Shown here: in pieces, positions 1 to 14,800 of the stretch
How the letters are laid out: the number at the start of each line of letters is the position of its first letter
How positions within the stretch are numbered: the first letter of the stretch is position 1
Assembly (NCBI GenBank): GCA_034620365.1
Contig: JAQGEQ010000071.1
Span: forward strand, 5,580,001-5,644,000
DNA from: Pegea sp. RAD2-039
Taxonomy: Eukaryota; Chordata; Thaliacea; Salpida; Salpidae
Direction: 5' to 3'
DNA: 64,000 bases
Notes under the pieces: model-generated
The model's database searches: none
Seen by the model: only the letters and a program-made list of their open reading frames with translations
What the model was told of the DNA's origin: nothing
Translations under genes and position numbers: made by a program

Positions 1-976
1 TGACAGTTGCCAAAAATGTATAACAGAGAAAATTCTAATGTGATTGCTAATGAGGATGCCTAAAAAAAGTAATTAAAAAAAAATAATTATACACAAAGTA
101 GGCAATTCCGACTAAGTATGTCAGTAATCACTAGAAGTTGTTGCGCGACTAATGAGGTAATCGAAATTGAGGGGTACATAAACGTGGCTATTTACTGCTA
201 CTGAAACGAATTTTTATCCAGTTAAGAGTTACAGAAAACACCCCATAAAAATGGTGTTTTACAATAAAGACTTCGTTTGGAAGCTTTTACATGATTTAAA
301 AAAATTCAAAAAATTGCAATGAAGAATACTAGCTCAGAAATATCCCTGAAAATAAAATTAAAAGCTTAAAAGACATATTACATGAAAGACAATTAAAAAC
401 AGTTTCTCTCAAAATAGTAACATATGTTCTGTACAAGAAATTGTTTTCTTTTTATTTTCTGTCATTGCACAAATCTGTCGTAATATGTATATATGTCAAA
501 CATCAATTAAGTAAAGCTCATGCGACGTATTTATATTATTTATTTCGTTTATGAATTTATACAATTACTACATAAATCTGATGATTCGAATATTGCTTAA
601 AATTAATTAATTTTTCTTATTGGTCTAACATGACAATTTATGCAAATTGGGCGAAATCTCATAAAAGCTTACAGCTGGAAAAGTTAGTTTGCTTTGTAGC
701 GGTCACACGTGCAAGTTCCAAGGTGACTCGATATAACCGACATCGTTTTATCTTTCTCTTTCTTACTTTTAGATTGTATTGATTAAGATCTTGTACAGCT
801 CTTCGAAACAGCTTCAGTTATTTCATAAATTTTGAGTCATAAGAATTGCTGGTATATAGCTAAGCACAATTTAGTAGTCATCAAATTTGTTTGATTCAAA
901 GCTATACATTTTTATTCTTCAGATTTTGCTTTTATTTATTTACAAAATCTCTGAGTAACTTATTATCTGTAAAAAT
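1..976. other. AT-rich sequence upstream of CLUH
   Basis: I see no coding exon here. The sequence is AT-rich with many short stops in all frames. It must contain the promoter and 5' UTR of the CLUH gene that starts at 977, but I see no clear TATA or initiator that I would mark. Confidence 0.6.
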
Positions 977-3900
977 ATGACAATAAACGTCAATGTTTCA
1001 CCCGACCAATTACAGCAGAATAGTAAGTTTTAATTAGTTTCTTATTAAACATATTTTAAATTTATATTTTTTGAAATAAGTTTGAATATTTTATCAATAT
1101 ATTTCGGAATAATTTTATGGCTTAAACTGAAAATTTTTATTCTTTACATTTTAAAATTTGTTAACTTTATGTTTAAGTTTGATTTTACAAATTTAAACTT
1201 GAAAAAGATTTTTTTTGTTTCCGTTTTGAATAATTAATAAAATTTAGTTTGATGATATTAAAATTAAAATGAAACTAACTTCACAAGTTGGTTCCTCAAT
1301 TTTTTTTAATCAATAATTTTGAAATTATTTTTCATGGATTTTATTTCAGATAAATATTTTAAACATTTTATGTCAAGTTTAACTTGGTAAAGTTCAAATA
1401 TTTTTTTATAAAAATTAGTTTTTATTAGATATTATTAATTTACAAATTTTTTAATCCACCTGATTTTTTATAAAACAAAATCTTATATATCTTTACAATA
1501 GTTTTTATTGAGTAAATACTTAAAATAATATTATATAAGTATTACAAAGCTTAGAAATCTTTATATCTATAATAGACATAGAAAACTGCTCAATGTTTTG
1601 TTATATTGAATAATTGAAAATCTAAAAAGTTACTTAAATATAATTAATTTTTTATTATTTTATTATTAATAAAGTAAAAAATTTTTTTGTGTTTTTAAAA
1701 TGATATGAAGTATTTTTTTTCTTCATGCTTTAAAGTTTAAATGTTCTTTTATAAAATGTTTATGAAATAACCTACATAACCAATGTTAATGACAGCTGCT
1801 ACATTATCCTGGGTTTAATTATCTTATTATGTATTTTATATTGAATTAGCTTGTAGTTTTAAAAAGGTTATTTTGAAATTAGCAAAATAATTTTGTTTGT
1901 TTCTCTTCATATTCATGTGATTGTTTTTTAATTTAAAGCTTTTTATTTTATTTCTATTTTGATCTAAATTTATTCTTTACTTCAGGCTCTGAATGTGATG
2001 ATTGTGACATTGGAAAAGAAAATGGGAACCAACTTGATGTCAGTGAAGATGAAAATGAAAAAGTTTCAGACACAAAAAAAGCTGCTTCAAAAGAAATTTT
2101 GGAAAAAGGTGGTGGAACCAAAAAAGAAAAAAGCGTTTCAGACTCTGCAAGTGATCATCAACTAATTCTTGTTCAAGAGAATTTGTATGTTGTGAAAATC
2201 TTGGTTCAAGGAATGGATCCTATTGAAGTTCAGGTAATTCATCTTTAAAGTTAACTTAAATCTAGCGGTTTGATACTTTATCTTTATTTGAAGGTCTCTC
2301 CTCAAGAACTGGTTCAGGAACTTCATCAATTATTAAAAGATCGTGAAAGCACATGCCACCGAACCTGTTTTAAGTTACAGTTTAATGGAGTAACGATGGA
2401 TAATTTTTGTGAATTAAAAAATATTGAAGGTTTAAAAGAAGGTTCAGAAATTCACTTGGTTGAAGGTAATTCAAATTTGAAAATTTTTATCAAAAATTCA
2501 ATTTTTTCATTTGAATTTTCAGAACCTTATAGCGTAAGAGAAGCTCGTATACATGTGCGTCATGTCCGCGATCTTCTACACTCCCTTGACAACGTAGATG
2601 CCCACAATGGTTCTGATTGTTCGAGTCTTTGCTACGTCAACTGGGTGACTGACAACGAAATTAGTTCAGGTGAAACCATCACTTGTAAATCTTCATCTTC
2701 ATCATCTGATGATGTTTCAGATGGTAGTTTAGGGACTTCATTAAGTCCAACACCATCAGTTACCATCAACAATTCACCGAAACAAGAAAATGATCGGAGC
2801 TCACCTGAAACTTTTGAAGGATCTTCTAAAGTATCTGCATCCAACGGTGACAGTCAAAAGAAGAGACGAAATCAACGAAGCGAACAAAACAATGACATCA
2901 TCGATTGTACACCTCCAGACTACATCATGCCTGGCAACAAAGATCGTCTTCTTACTCCTATTCATCCCACAAATTCATCTGTTGTCAAGGTGATCATCTA
3001 CCGCGCGATTCATCGAGATGTAACTTGATTGATATTTTCAAGATGTTTTCTTGCATCAAAGTTCTTTCGATGAGTATGTGGAATCCTCCTCCTGGTAATC
3101 GGAAACTTCACGGCGATCTTTTGTATCTTTACGTGGCAACAATCGAACAAAAGCGTTTTCACATCACGTGCAACCCACGTGGTTTCTTCGTCAACCAATC
3201 AGACATCGAGACGTTTAACGCGAAGCCAGCAGCTGGAGCTCAAATCCATCACTCTCTGATTGATCTTCTCAACACTCTTTCACCTCAATTTAAGAAAAAC
3301 TTCGCGATCCTCAACCGCAAGCGCTTTAATCGTCATCCTTTCGAGCGAATCGCGACTCCCTTTCAAGTTTGTCACCCTTCGCGTCTTAACTGGCCACTGA
3401 CCTCGTGTTTTAGGTCAATTGTTGGACAGCACCGATTCGTCCTCATCAAATCGATCACGTGAGAGCCGAAGACACATTCAGCTCGCGTTTGATCGTCGAA
3501 GAACATCTTCCCGGCCAGGTGACATCATCCAGCCAATCACGTGCCAGCTTCACGCTTCACTGATTTCGTTTTGTTCAGCAGAATACGCGTGATTGGAACG
3601 AAGAGCTTAGTGGAACTCGCGAGCTTTCGCGCCTAACCCTTCCCGATCGTCTCGTCAGGGAACGCGCCATGTTTAAGGTGAAACGCGATGCCTGAAACGC
3701 GCGCGTGTCTTGACGTCATCAACTTCAGGTTCACAGCGATTTTGTGTCTGCTGCCACTAGAGGCGCTGTTCTGTGTGTGGACGGAAACGTGATGGCGATT
3801 AATCCCGGAGACGCGAGAAACATGCGGATGTATATCTGGAACAACATCTTCTTCAGGTGATCCTCTGATCCTCATCTCATCTTCTGATCTTCATCTTCTT

Positions 3901-6900
3901 CTTTAGTTTGGGATTTGATGTCAGGGATCACTACAAAGATTACGGCGGTCATCATGCCGCTTTCTTCGCGCCTTCCGCTGATTTAAATGGCGTCAAAGCT
4001 TACGGTTCATTGGACGTTGAAGGTCTGAATGTATTGGGCACAGCTGTGGTCGATTACAAGGGCTACCGGGTCACTGCTCAGACTATAATCCCAGGTTTCC
4101 ATCTCTTCATCTTCATCCGAATCTTCATCAGTTGATCTTTAAGGAATCTTGGAGAGAGAACAAGAACAGAGTGTTGTGTATGGATCTATTGACTTCGGGA
4201 AGACAATTAGGACCACAGATGAGTTCCTCCAGTTACTCAGTAAGACCACAAAGGCCATGCACATTGTCCCACATTCAATCAGAGATGTTAAAGATCAATC
4301 TGTACCTCTAGAATCATCTATTGAATGCAAAGGGATTCATGGTTAGATAATCTTATCTTCATCTTCATCATTTGATCTTTCAATCACCTAGGTAACGACA
4401 AACGTCATTACATCTTGGATCTACAAAAGAGCTTCCCGCCTGATGTCAACTTCCTACCTCCAGTGGAACCAAAAGATACCAAAGACTCGAAAGATGAAGA
4501 CACACCAGAGAATCTGGAACGGAAGAAGAAGTTCTCTAGTTGGGAATCGAAATTATCCGATGAATGCGTGAAGATGGGTTTCCCGCGTTCTCATCGTCAT
4601 CGGTTGCTGACTCATCGACCTGAACTTGTTGATGCGTTTGTCGAGAATAGGTTAGTTGCATCCCGTGCAAGTCACGTGATCTTTAATCGAGTCACTTCAG
4701 GTACCGGATGTTTGTTTGTCACTGTTCCACAACTATTATGGCGCTTCGCGATGCTTACAAGCTATCAAGTGGTGAAAAAGATGAAACATCCACGCCATCT
4801 ATCGACTCCTCAGTTCTAGGTGCTTCATCTTCTTTTCGAAGCTGGTTGCTTAGCAACTACAATTTCAGCTAAACTACAAGCAGATGCTGTGAGATCTGCA
4901 GCTAAGCATGTGGGATCTTACTCGGAGTCTGAGTTTGACATCCGATTTAATCCTGACATCTTCTCACCTGATCTCAACTTTGATCAAAGTGATGAGCAAG
5001 TCGAGAAGGAGAGAGTGATGATTCGCGATCTTGCACATTTCCTCGTCACTAAACAGATCCCGCTATTTGTGAGTCCCTTCTACATCCCTGCATCTTCATC
5101 CACTGATCCGTGATTGACAGATCAAAGATTGTATGGATCACGTGACCAGTCTTACAGATGGGACTTCTCTCACAAAAGCTCTTCATGATAAAGGAATCGG
5201 GATGAGATATCTCGGAAAGATAGTTCCAATGATGAAAGGCAAACCTTCTCTAGTTCATATTCACGTTAGTTGCTCACAAACCTCATACGCCACCTAGTGC
5301 TCAAAGTTATTGTTGTTGATAGAAAATCGCGCTTCTAGAAGTCTTATTGAGATCCACAAAACACGTGATGAGATCTTATTTACAAGAACTCGATCAGACT
5401 TCGATAGCGGCCGCGATCGCGCATTTCTTCAACTGTTTACTCACTACTTGTTCATCACTTCAACCCACTCGTACAGATGATCATTTATTCGGGTAATCCC
5501 CCTTTCCCCGTCCTCATCTGTCTTTACATCTCTTCATCTCCATCTAGTGGTAAAAAGAAGAAGAAACTTCGCGGCAAGAAAGCTGCTGTTTCCCTGGCAA
5601 CAAACAATTCCTCCTCAGCAACTAATCCTTGGTACCGACTGACACCTGAGTTACTATGGCAACAGATCCTCACTGAGAGCAACGACTACTACGACTTCAA
5701 CATCGAAGGATGCAGTGGAATTGATGACGTCATCGAGATGTATGGAATTCAGAAGATCTCCTTCTTACGACGACTTTGTCACGTTATTGGCATCCAGGTT
5801 ACCATCGACCTGTGGTTACCACAAACTCATGATTACGTCATAGGTGCAAACGCGCGACTACATGTTCGATAGTCGAAGCAAACCTGCCTTCAACGAAGAA
5901 GATGTCCTTCGGCTCTTCCCTGTCGTCAAGCACGCGCCGCCCATCGCAACCGATGCTGGTCAATTCTTCGCTAGCGGTCAAGCCAAGTTCCAACAAGGTC
6001 CTCTATCCCTAATCCTTGTCCCCATCTCATCTTTTGTGTCTAGGTTCCATCAAGGAAGCTTTTGATCTTTTCACAGAAGCTCTTAATCTTTACACAAACG
6101 TGTACGGAGCTGTCCACATAAACATCGCGACTTGTTATCGACAACTCGCTCGTCTTCATTATATGATGAGTGAACACTCCGAAGCGATTAGTAGCCAGTT
6201 GAAGGCCGCCATCTTGTCCGAACGATGTCTAGGTCAGTCTATCATGTGTCCACAACTGGTACTGATGTTTGTGTCTAGGAGTGGACAGTCCAACTGTGGT
6301 TGCTGACCTGATGAGTCTTGCTTTGTATTGTTTCGCGAGTCAGAAGTTATCGGCATCTTTACGTTTGCTCTACAGAGCTCGGTATTTGATCCTCATCAGT
6401 TATGGAAGCGATCATCCTGATATTGCTCTTGTTGATGTATGATCATTTGAGATTTGATGATCTGTTTACTGATTGGTTGATCTTCAACAGAGCAACATTG
6501 GATTGGTTCTTCACGGGGTCCAAGAGTACGATCTTTCACTCAAATTTCTCGATGAAGCTTTAAAGATTAATGAAAAGTATCACGGAGAATTGAGTCATAA
6601 ATCTGCGCTGAGTCACCACTTAATGGCGCGCGCACACTCGTGTAAAGGAGAGTTCCGACTCGCTCTCAATCACGAAAAAGAAACCTTCAAATTGTACAAA
6701 GCACTTTACGGAGTAAAACATGAAAAAACTAAAGAAAGTGCTGAGTGTTTAAGACATCTCACCGAGCAGGCTGTTACCTTACAACGAACTGTAAGTGCCC
6801 CTACCGCCCCAATCATCATTTGCTAATCTTTAAATTCAGATGAATGAGATTTATAAGAATGGATCAGCCGCAGCTTTTCCTCCTCTCCAGGTTCATCTTT

Positions 6901-7344
6901 TTCCGCATCTTTCAAATATTTCTGAACTTTTTATTCGACAGATAACCGCTCCAAGTATGCAGAGTGTCCTAGATTTGATGAATATCATAAACGGAATTAT
7001 ATTTATACCTCTCAGGTAAAATTCAGTTGGTCTATTGTATTGAGTCAATATTTAATCACTTTTAATAAACTCACAAAGTTTTTTAACTGAAAAATGATGA
7101 ATGATTAACTTCAACGAAATCATTTATTTCATAAAGTCAAAAAGACCTGGATAATTTACGAAAAGAGGTGATGAAGCAGCAAGGATTAAAGCAAAAATCT
7201 TCTGCCTCAGCAACTGAAACACAGAATTCATTGAAAGAAGCCTCATCTACTTCTGCTGCTCTTGAAAACGAAGCAGCTTCCTCTAAAGACAGTGTGTCCC
7301 TTCCTGTCAATGATAGTGTTGAAATTGAAGCAACTTTGGATTAA
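977..7344 (+). CDS. CLUH: Clustered mitochondria protein homolog (CLUH), complete multi-exon gene
   Basis: CLUH is a cytosolic RNA-binding protein that binds mRNAs for nuclear-encoded mitochondrial proteins and keeps mitochondria dispersed. The first exons are 977-1022, 1986-2233, 2294-2465, 2523-2989 and 3043-3366, followed by many short exons; the stop is at 7342-7344. The order matches animal CLUH throughout: the N-terminal domain, the block [20 protein letters not shown] with [12 protein letters not shown], the CLU domain ([46 protein letters not shown]), [12 protein letters not shown], then TPR repeats (about 6050-6790, including NIGLVLHGV). The C-terminal tail (about 7140-7340) is low-complexity and acidic. 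The start [12 protein letters not shown] is the first ATG in an exon that splices in frame. Exons between about 2.9 and 6.8 kb are clearly GC- and CpG-richer than the first exons and the last one, and their introns are only about 45-60 bp. The family call is certain; some splice sites may be off by a few bases. Confidence 0.97.
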
Positions 7345-10300
7345 TCTTAACATTTTTCAGTTTGTTTATTTGTGCTAATTACTGATTCGTGAGTCCCGCA
7401 AAATGTGAACATTTTGTTGTAGCTCCATTCACACAAGCTAGGAACACAAGTTTAGTTTTCAAAATAAGTCAAAACAAGTCACAAACTTTCTTTTCACAAA
7501 ATATAATTTTCTGAATAATTAAAAGTTTGTTTTTAGCTCAATAATAGAGCTGTTGAATTTGTCAGACTGTCAGTCGGGTTTTGTAGTACTTGCATCTTAC
7601 AAAGGCACCATGTTTGTTTTTGTTGCTAATAAATTAAAGAAACAATTTCAAACTTTTGACCGATGTATTTTAGATTATAAAAAAATTTTTGGTTTTCATT
7701 TGATGAATGTAACTGCTTTATATACCTTGAGATATTTAGAAACAAAGTCAGGTTTTAGTCTTTGTGCTGTTTTAATCATCAAACTCAGTAGACTCCATTA
7801 ATTTTCTTCATCTACACTCTTTAAAGTAGTTTTAAAATACTAAGGGTTTTGGAAAGTATCTCTCTTGACTTTATCATCAAATTGATAAAACTGCTAAACA
7901 ATAAACAGGATGTAATTGGCTGTGGGTGCTAATGATACTCAAGTTAGATCAATTTTCGTTGTAGATAAAATGACTTGATTTGTTTACTTTTATGTATAAG
8001 GTAGACAAATTTATAAGAAGATTCATTGACTGCAACACTTAAATGTTTCCATTTTTTTAATCATGTTTTTCTAATATTGTCAAACAAATATTATCAATTC
8101 TTTAATTTATAATTCTATAACGAATTTTTATTAAACTTACAATAAGAACAAATTTGTTGAGATTTAAAGACACAAGTTTCAAGTAAAGGTTCACATAAAA
8201 AATTATAATTTGAAGAAAAGTTTTCACAAGTAGATATTTTTTAGATTTAATTTTAGATTTAAGAATTCATATCAACTAGCTAAGATTGAATGCTTCTCAA
8301 ATTTTCAGCTTTTTAAGACCAAGTTTTGTTTTTAGTAATTTCCCTCAAACACTCTTGAACAAAACTTATTTTTTTAGGTTAGATTTTCTTGTCTACATGC
8401 GGCTAAGACTTTAAAAGACTCTTCAAAAAGACCTCATAGTTCAAATATGGCGATAAAATAGAAAATTTCACTTTTATATCAAACAGAAATTTTGTTTTGT
8501 TAGAATGATGTTAAATAGATTTATTGAAAAACATTTTTTAAGTACACATAAGATTTAATCTAAAGCTAACTCAAGTAAAAGTTTTAATCAAACTTTAAGA
8601 ATTTAGCACAATAAGTGTGAAGTTTTTGTTCATCTAAACACATTGATTGTGACATAGAACTCGAGATGAAGCTTGTGTGAAAGTTAAAGTCACCTGAGCT
8701 ATCTTCATGCTTAAAAAAGTTTCTTTGATTTTTACTATCAATTTGATTAAAATTTATTAATTTATCTCATTAGTAGCATCTGCCGAGTCTTTGATTTGAT
8801 CATTTCACAAAAACTTTTGACTTTTCTTGTAAACAACAATTCGCTCTCTGATAATCAATTTGGGTTCCTCTTCAGAGGTCCTCTAGTGATCAGCTGTTGT
8901 TCCGTCTCCACCAGTGAACCAATTATCATATTAAATTCGAAAAACTAACTTTTAATACTGAAAATATATACTTGATCTCATTGAAAATCCAGTTATCGAT
9001 CCATTTCCCTGACTCTAATCCATTTCTAATAAGTTACAAATGGTTTGAAGAGCAATTAGATGTGGGTTAAAGTTCAGGAAACTAAAACTAAACTACAAGA
9101 AGGTGTCACTAGAGGTATTATTCGGTCTTTACATCGACAAACGAAACTCCTCACTCTAGATTCTTTAGTTTCAGTCAAAGATCACTTCACGGACACACCG
9201 GATTGGCTTTGCAAGTCAAGATAACTACTTTTACAAAGCTTTGTACTCAGAAACAAGGGTGATGATAGAATGAAGATTTGGAATACTTGAGGTTAATCTA
9301 ATGTACGCGTGCGTTTGTTATCCGAAAGAAACATTTGGTTGAGAGATCTGACTCAAATCCTGATGAACAGAATTGTGAAGTTCTTTCAATACAGAGAAAG
9401 AATACTCCCCAACTTTCTTCACCAGTTGAAGTGACTGTTGGTCCCGAGACGTTATGTGGTCGATCTGGGGAACAAGATGTAGCTTCAGCAAATCATCAAA
9501 CATGTGCCACTACAGATTAATTTTGCTCCGTTTGTTGGGATTGTAATGTAATTGGAAGCAGTGGCCTTAGAGAAATTTATTAAACCGAATTAAGTGAATA
9601 TCATTTAAAGAAGTATTATTATGGGTCCTAAACTGGTTTATAAACCAGTGTTGTTCAGTGTCATGTACCGTTTGTCTTCAGCGCAATTTATCATATAACA
9701 AAGTTCTACAAAATAGTTATTTTCATAACAATATATAAGAGGGTAAAAGAACCCAGGTGGCTAACAAATATCTCTGAATATCTGGTCTCTACTCATCTTT
9801 CTTATAAATCAAACCATCGTAAAGTGAATTAGAAAGTTTTAAATTCTTCACTGATATTAATTTCAAAAAGTTTAATAAATCAATGAATAGCTGGAGTCTG
9901 TTGAAGGACACAAACATCGGGTCGTCTGTCATGGTTTATTGGTCCTAATTTCTAACAAGCTTGGAAAAATTGGGTACTAGTTCAATACAAAGCCTCATAT
10001 CTTAGTTGGTTAAAATCTTATGAAGCTAGATATTGAGGCCTACTAGGTGTAAGATTAGATAGTATTAGCGGAATACACCTCGTATGACACCCTAGAAATG
10101 ACCATTTAAACGATTAAAAGATGTGGAAAGTGTAAAATAAGAGCATTGGGCCTTCATAGTGGACTGAAAAGGTGCTTGAGAGAAGCTCTGGCAAAAATGG
10201 GCATAAAAGCTATCTTCCTTGAATTTCTTAACTTCAAGGTCGCTAAACTATAAAAATGGATTCTTAACCACATCCGTAGACATAAAGATGTCTAATGAAA

Positions 10301-11820
10301 CCTTACAATAATCCGTTTCAGACTGGGTAACCTTCCAGAATATTCTGGCATTTATGGTTGATATAATTTTTTTTCAAGTAATTTCAACATACACTTTTTC
10401 TTTATATATTTCCTGCAGCAACATTTAATTTTTTTATACAAATTTTTTTACAACGTCGATTTAATCGTCTTCATTTCTATAAATATTTTGTACAAAAATA
10501 TAATCCTATGTGAGCTTATAATAGTCATGTATTGAAGTTAATTTCTTTCAGTATTACTTCAGTATAATCTAATGTTTACTTAAAAAAATCTTTTTCTAGT
10601 TTATAGATCCTCTGTTTTCCTTTTATAAGATTAAAAAACTTTTGTTTGAGGCAAAGCAAAAAAGAAATAAGTAAAGTTTTCGATTTTAGATAGAATCTGG
10701 AGATAGATTTTTGTTGTACAAATATATTTTTACTTATTGTTGTTAGATAAAGTTTTTAACAAATTTAATTAAATTTCTATTCATCAGGTAATAAAAGCTA
10801 GTGACAAGTATAAGATAATAGTGATAAGTTTATGATAAGGCGTAAGCTTATCGATATAAAAGATTTAATCAAAAGATAAGTTTTTTTTGCAAAAGAAAAC
10901 GATTTGTTTAGAATGTTGAAGGTAAACCGCAAAATAGAATTTCGTTAAATGTGTTTCCAAATATTGATTCTACATTTTATAAGCATATAACAATTGTTAT
11001 TACTAGAAAAAATGTAAAATTTTATCTTAATACTATATTTAAATTGATACAGACAGTTGCTTGAAATTAGTTTAAAAAGTGACTTCGTTATTAAATTTCA
11101 TTTAAACTTTTCAAAATTATTTTAAAAATATTCAAAGTGAAAAGGATTTTTATGGGTAATTTTGAATTTAGAGATTTTATTATAAAATTTCCAGTATAAC
11201 AGACTATATATAGAAGGTATTAAGCAAGCAGTAGTGACTAAAGCAATCGAAAGTTTATCAAGAAATGCTTAAAGCTGTTTATTGCAATAATAACTCTAAA
11301 TAGAACTTGTTATATTCTGGAACATTATAAAAATGCTTGGATGATATCTTATAAGAAAACTTATATTACATCAACTATTTATTCTTTATTATTAACTATA
11401 TTCAAATACTACCTGATTGATTTTGTTATTTTAAAACAATTTTCTAAACTTCTAAAATAACAATTTTTAGGAAACTATCTTTTTAAATCGTTTGAAATGA
11501 ATGAATTTGTTGCAATCTTGTAAACCAGAAGTGATTTTATTGAAGAAAAAACTCTATTTTAATACAGATTGCTTTAAACTTTCTAAAAACTAGTTAATTG
11601 CCTTACGATTGCTCTTAACTCAGATTTATAGTTGAGAATTGAAAAATATCGGTGGTTCGCTAGTTTTTAAGCTAAATATTAAAAGCTTTTTATTATTGAC
11701 AAACTAAACCATCAAAAACCTGAATATTTTCAAAACATTTACAATAAAAACTGAAGTTATTAAAAGTAGAGAAACCATCTAAAGTTTGAATATCAAAGTG
11801 AAATACTGAAAGTATATCAA
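7345..11820. other. 4.5 kb intergenic region between CLUH and TAF1 3' ends
   Basis: CLUH and TAF1 converge here, so the region includes both 3' UTRs. An open frame at 7553-7801 is AT-rich and lies in the likely CLUH 3' UTR; I do not regard it as coding. Between about 8.9 and 10.3 kb the sequence is less AT-rich and could hold decayed mobile DNA, but I recognise no family. A perfect 18-bp palindrome lies at 9632-9649. From 10.4 to 11.8 kb I see only AT-rich sequence. Confidence 0.6.
9632..9649. repeat. Perfect 18-bp palindrome
   Basis: The sequence ACTGGTTTATAAACCAGT equals its own reverse complement. Each arm contains AACTGGTT or its near match, which resembles a Grainyhead-type site (AACYGGTT). 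It lies far from any gene start I can identify, so function is unknown. Confidence 0.7.
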
Positions 11821-14800
11821 TTAATCATCATCTTCTCCTGAGCTACTCAATCCACGATTTTGTAGTAGCAAAGGTGGGCTTGTAGATGTAAACTGCCGGT
11901 TGTAGAATACATCACTAGAATCTATAGATGAAGATCTAGTTAAAGATCACATTTGTAACCAATTGGAAGATACCTTCATCTATATTCAGGCGAAGGTTAT
12001 TTGAGGTTTGAGGATTGGATGGGGTCGGGTCTGCTTCATCACTAACTTCACTATCAGATGCTGAAAGAAGTTTGAAAGATCAGATGATGAGGAGTTGGAA
12101 TGCTACTAACCAGCAAATGGATTGTCTCCTTCACTTTCATCTGACGGAGACATTTCTCCATCAGATAAGAACAAATCTTCAAGTAATCCATCGTGTTGTT
12201 GATCATTTCTAGTTGCATCTGCATCATTTCCTGCTTCTTCAAACGCCTGCATCATCAAGATCTAATTACAAGCGGATCAGAAGATAGTTTTAAAGACCTT
12301 TAACAGGCGAGCATCTATAGAGGGATCAACAGCATCTTCTGCATCTGAGTTCTATCAACAAATATTAATTTTAAAAATCTTGCGACAAAAACTTTGAAGT
12401 TTTAATAACCACCTTAAAATCTTCGATATTTGTTTGAGGAGTTGACATGTTACTATCTTCGTCTATATTTTCAACATTCATCTACAACATCAAACTATAA
12501 GTTGGTGAACAAGTAGAGTAAACACATACCGGTGAGCTAGCTTCAATTTCAACTACTTCATCGTCTGCAGCTTTCTTAGCTGCAGCGATATTATTTTCAA
12601 ATTGAGTGATAACTGCATCTTTTTCATCTAAAGTACTTCGGCAAAGTTGAACAATTTTACGAGCTGTTGCCGTCAACTTAGAATCAGATCCATTAAAACT
12701 GATGCTGTTTAATAGAAGTAGCTCTATATGTTCCATCAATTGTACCCTGAAAAACATCTTTAAAGATCTTGTGATCTGAAGATCAGATCTACCTGTTATG
12801 ATATAAATGTTTAATGATATTTTTTCTGATAGTTCCTAAATCCATCGGCGTTTTGATGTCCTTGTAATACTGAGGAAATCTTTTCTTGCTAACAGGAGCA
12901 TGAAAAGGCCAAGACTGAAATCGAATTGAAAAGTATCACCCACAAACATCTTAAGATCAGATCTTACATCTTTAACCAGCATCAATTTGTTCATCACGAT
13001 ATTATCTAGAATGAAACTAAATGCGACTTGATCATCATCGTCTAATAGAGGATTAATCTCTTTCTCAAGTCTCATCAATTTATCTTCCATTTCCTAAACA
13101 TCTGATAAAGATGAGATCAAAAGAAGATGAGAGGATTAACCGTGAATCGATCTGAGGTGTAATCTTTCATCCGGAAAGCTGTCTTCGTGAAGACACTGTC
13201 GATTCCATTATACGCTTGTGAGTTATTCGCCATCAACTCTATATGTTCCATAAAATCAGATCGTGATAAGTACATATGTTTCCGGATGTTCTCTCTCATC
13301 GTCTACATCATCAACTGACATCATCTCATCAATTTCACTGATCAACTTACTTGTAAATCCATCGGTTTGTCGATGAACTGGTAATAGTCTTTAACTTGGC
13401 GCGGATTTACCGGGCATCTGAAAACTTCCGTCTGTAACATTCACATCAGTAATCATCAACCTGATCTTTCTAACATCTTACATCTGGAAGCTCTTTTAAT
13501 CCTGATACAATCTCTTCTAGGATGCATGAAAGAGCAACAACAGGATCAGCTCTTCTTCGCTCCTTCTTCTTCGGGATCCTCGTCAAATAATCACAATGAA
13601 GCGCTTGACTCTGTAATCACGTGACTACATGTCAACAGCCAATCACAGCATCGCACGTCATCGTACCCTTCTCCTTTTCTTTCCAGTTTGATTTTTCATA
13701 GGAGGACTAACTTGTTGTGACGTCAGCTGCTCATTCGACTGGAACTTCAATCTGATTGGTTTAATCTTTTCCGGTTCACTCCTGAAATGGATTTTATGAG
13801 AGGATGAAGATCAGATGAAGATCAACTTACTGATTGACGAGGTTTTTGGAGACATACAACTTCACACCATCCACTTTTACTAGATTGGCCTGATTCATCA
13901 AATTCTTCTTCTCTAGTTCTTCTTCCTCTTCCTCCGTAAGTCCCACATTTGAATCAGTGACTACTGAGACATTTTTGTACAAAGGACAGAATCGGTTGGT
14001 CCGCATGTGTCCGTTCTGACCACAAGCCCCACATCTCAATTGCTGTTGAAAAGAAGATCATAAAAAAGGAAGATCAGGAAGATGAAGATCAAACCGAGAG
14101 ATTGGAGTTGAATTTGACTTCTTTGGGTCTCTTTTCTTTCTCTTTTTTCCGATCTTTCTCACTTAATAATCTCTCTTTCTCCTGATTTCTCTTGATTCTT
14201 CTCAACTGCTCTTGCAACCTCCTCTTCTCTCTCCTCATCTCTTCACGGTTTTGATCATCGGACATGATGAAGCGTTTGATCAGATTGTCATCCTGCATCG
14301 GACACATTTATGCAAATGAGATGAAGATGATGAAGAAGACCTTTTGTGTCCGGATCTTTAAATAAGCATCAATCACTTCTGATCTTCTTACAGTTTCAAC
14401 GCGCGTGTATTCACTCCCGTCTTCATTACGGAAAGTCCGCGCGATGTTAAGACATCTTCCCGTCTACACATAACTCATCATCATCTGATCTTTCAATTAA
14501 AAGATCTTACTTGAGGTAATGATGAAGTTGCTCCTAATTGATCCTCATCTTTTTTCATCTTCCCTCCTGATCCTTCATTTATCATCTTCAACAACTCTTT
14601 CCGTTCCTCTTCTTCTTTATCCAACAACAGCTGATTACTCGTCTTCTTATTACTCAACAGGTTTTCGATGTTTTTTCCCATCTCTTCGAAGTCAGAGTCT
14701 TCTCCTGATGATGTGTCCTCATCAGTGCTGAAGACTTCACGAGAGGAGAGGACTCTAGAAGATTCAGAGATTTAGTGAATGAGGAAACTTGAACAAAACA

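Noticed and set aside
7553-7801. 82-codon open frame after CLUH
   Set aside because: It lies in the likely CLUH 3' UTR, is hydrophobic and AT-driven, and matches nothing I recognise.
9318-9520. Overlapping open frames of 61 codons on both strands
   Set aside because: Neither has domain features. The region is less AT-rich than its surroundings, which favours chance long frames or a decayed element I cannot name.
10118-10210. C2HC-like zinc-finger pattern (CGKCKIRALGLHSGLKRC)
   Set aside because: Spacing is shorter than in classical fingers, stops are close on both sides and there is only one motif; too weak to call a gene or element.
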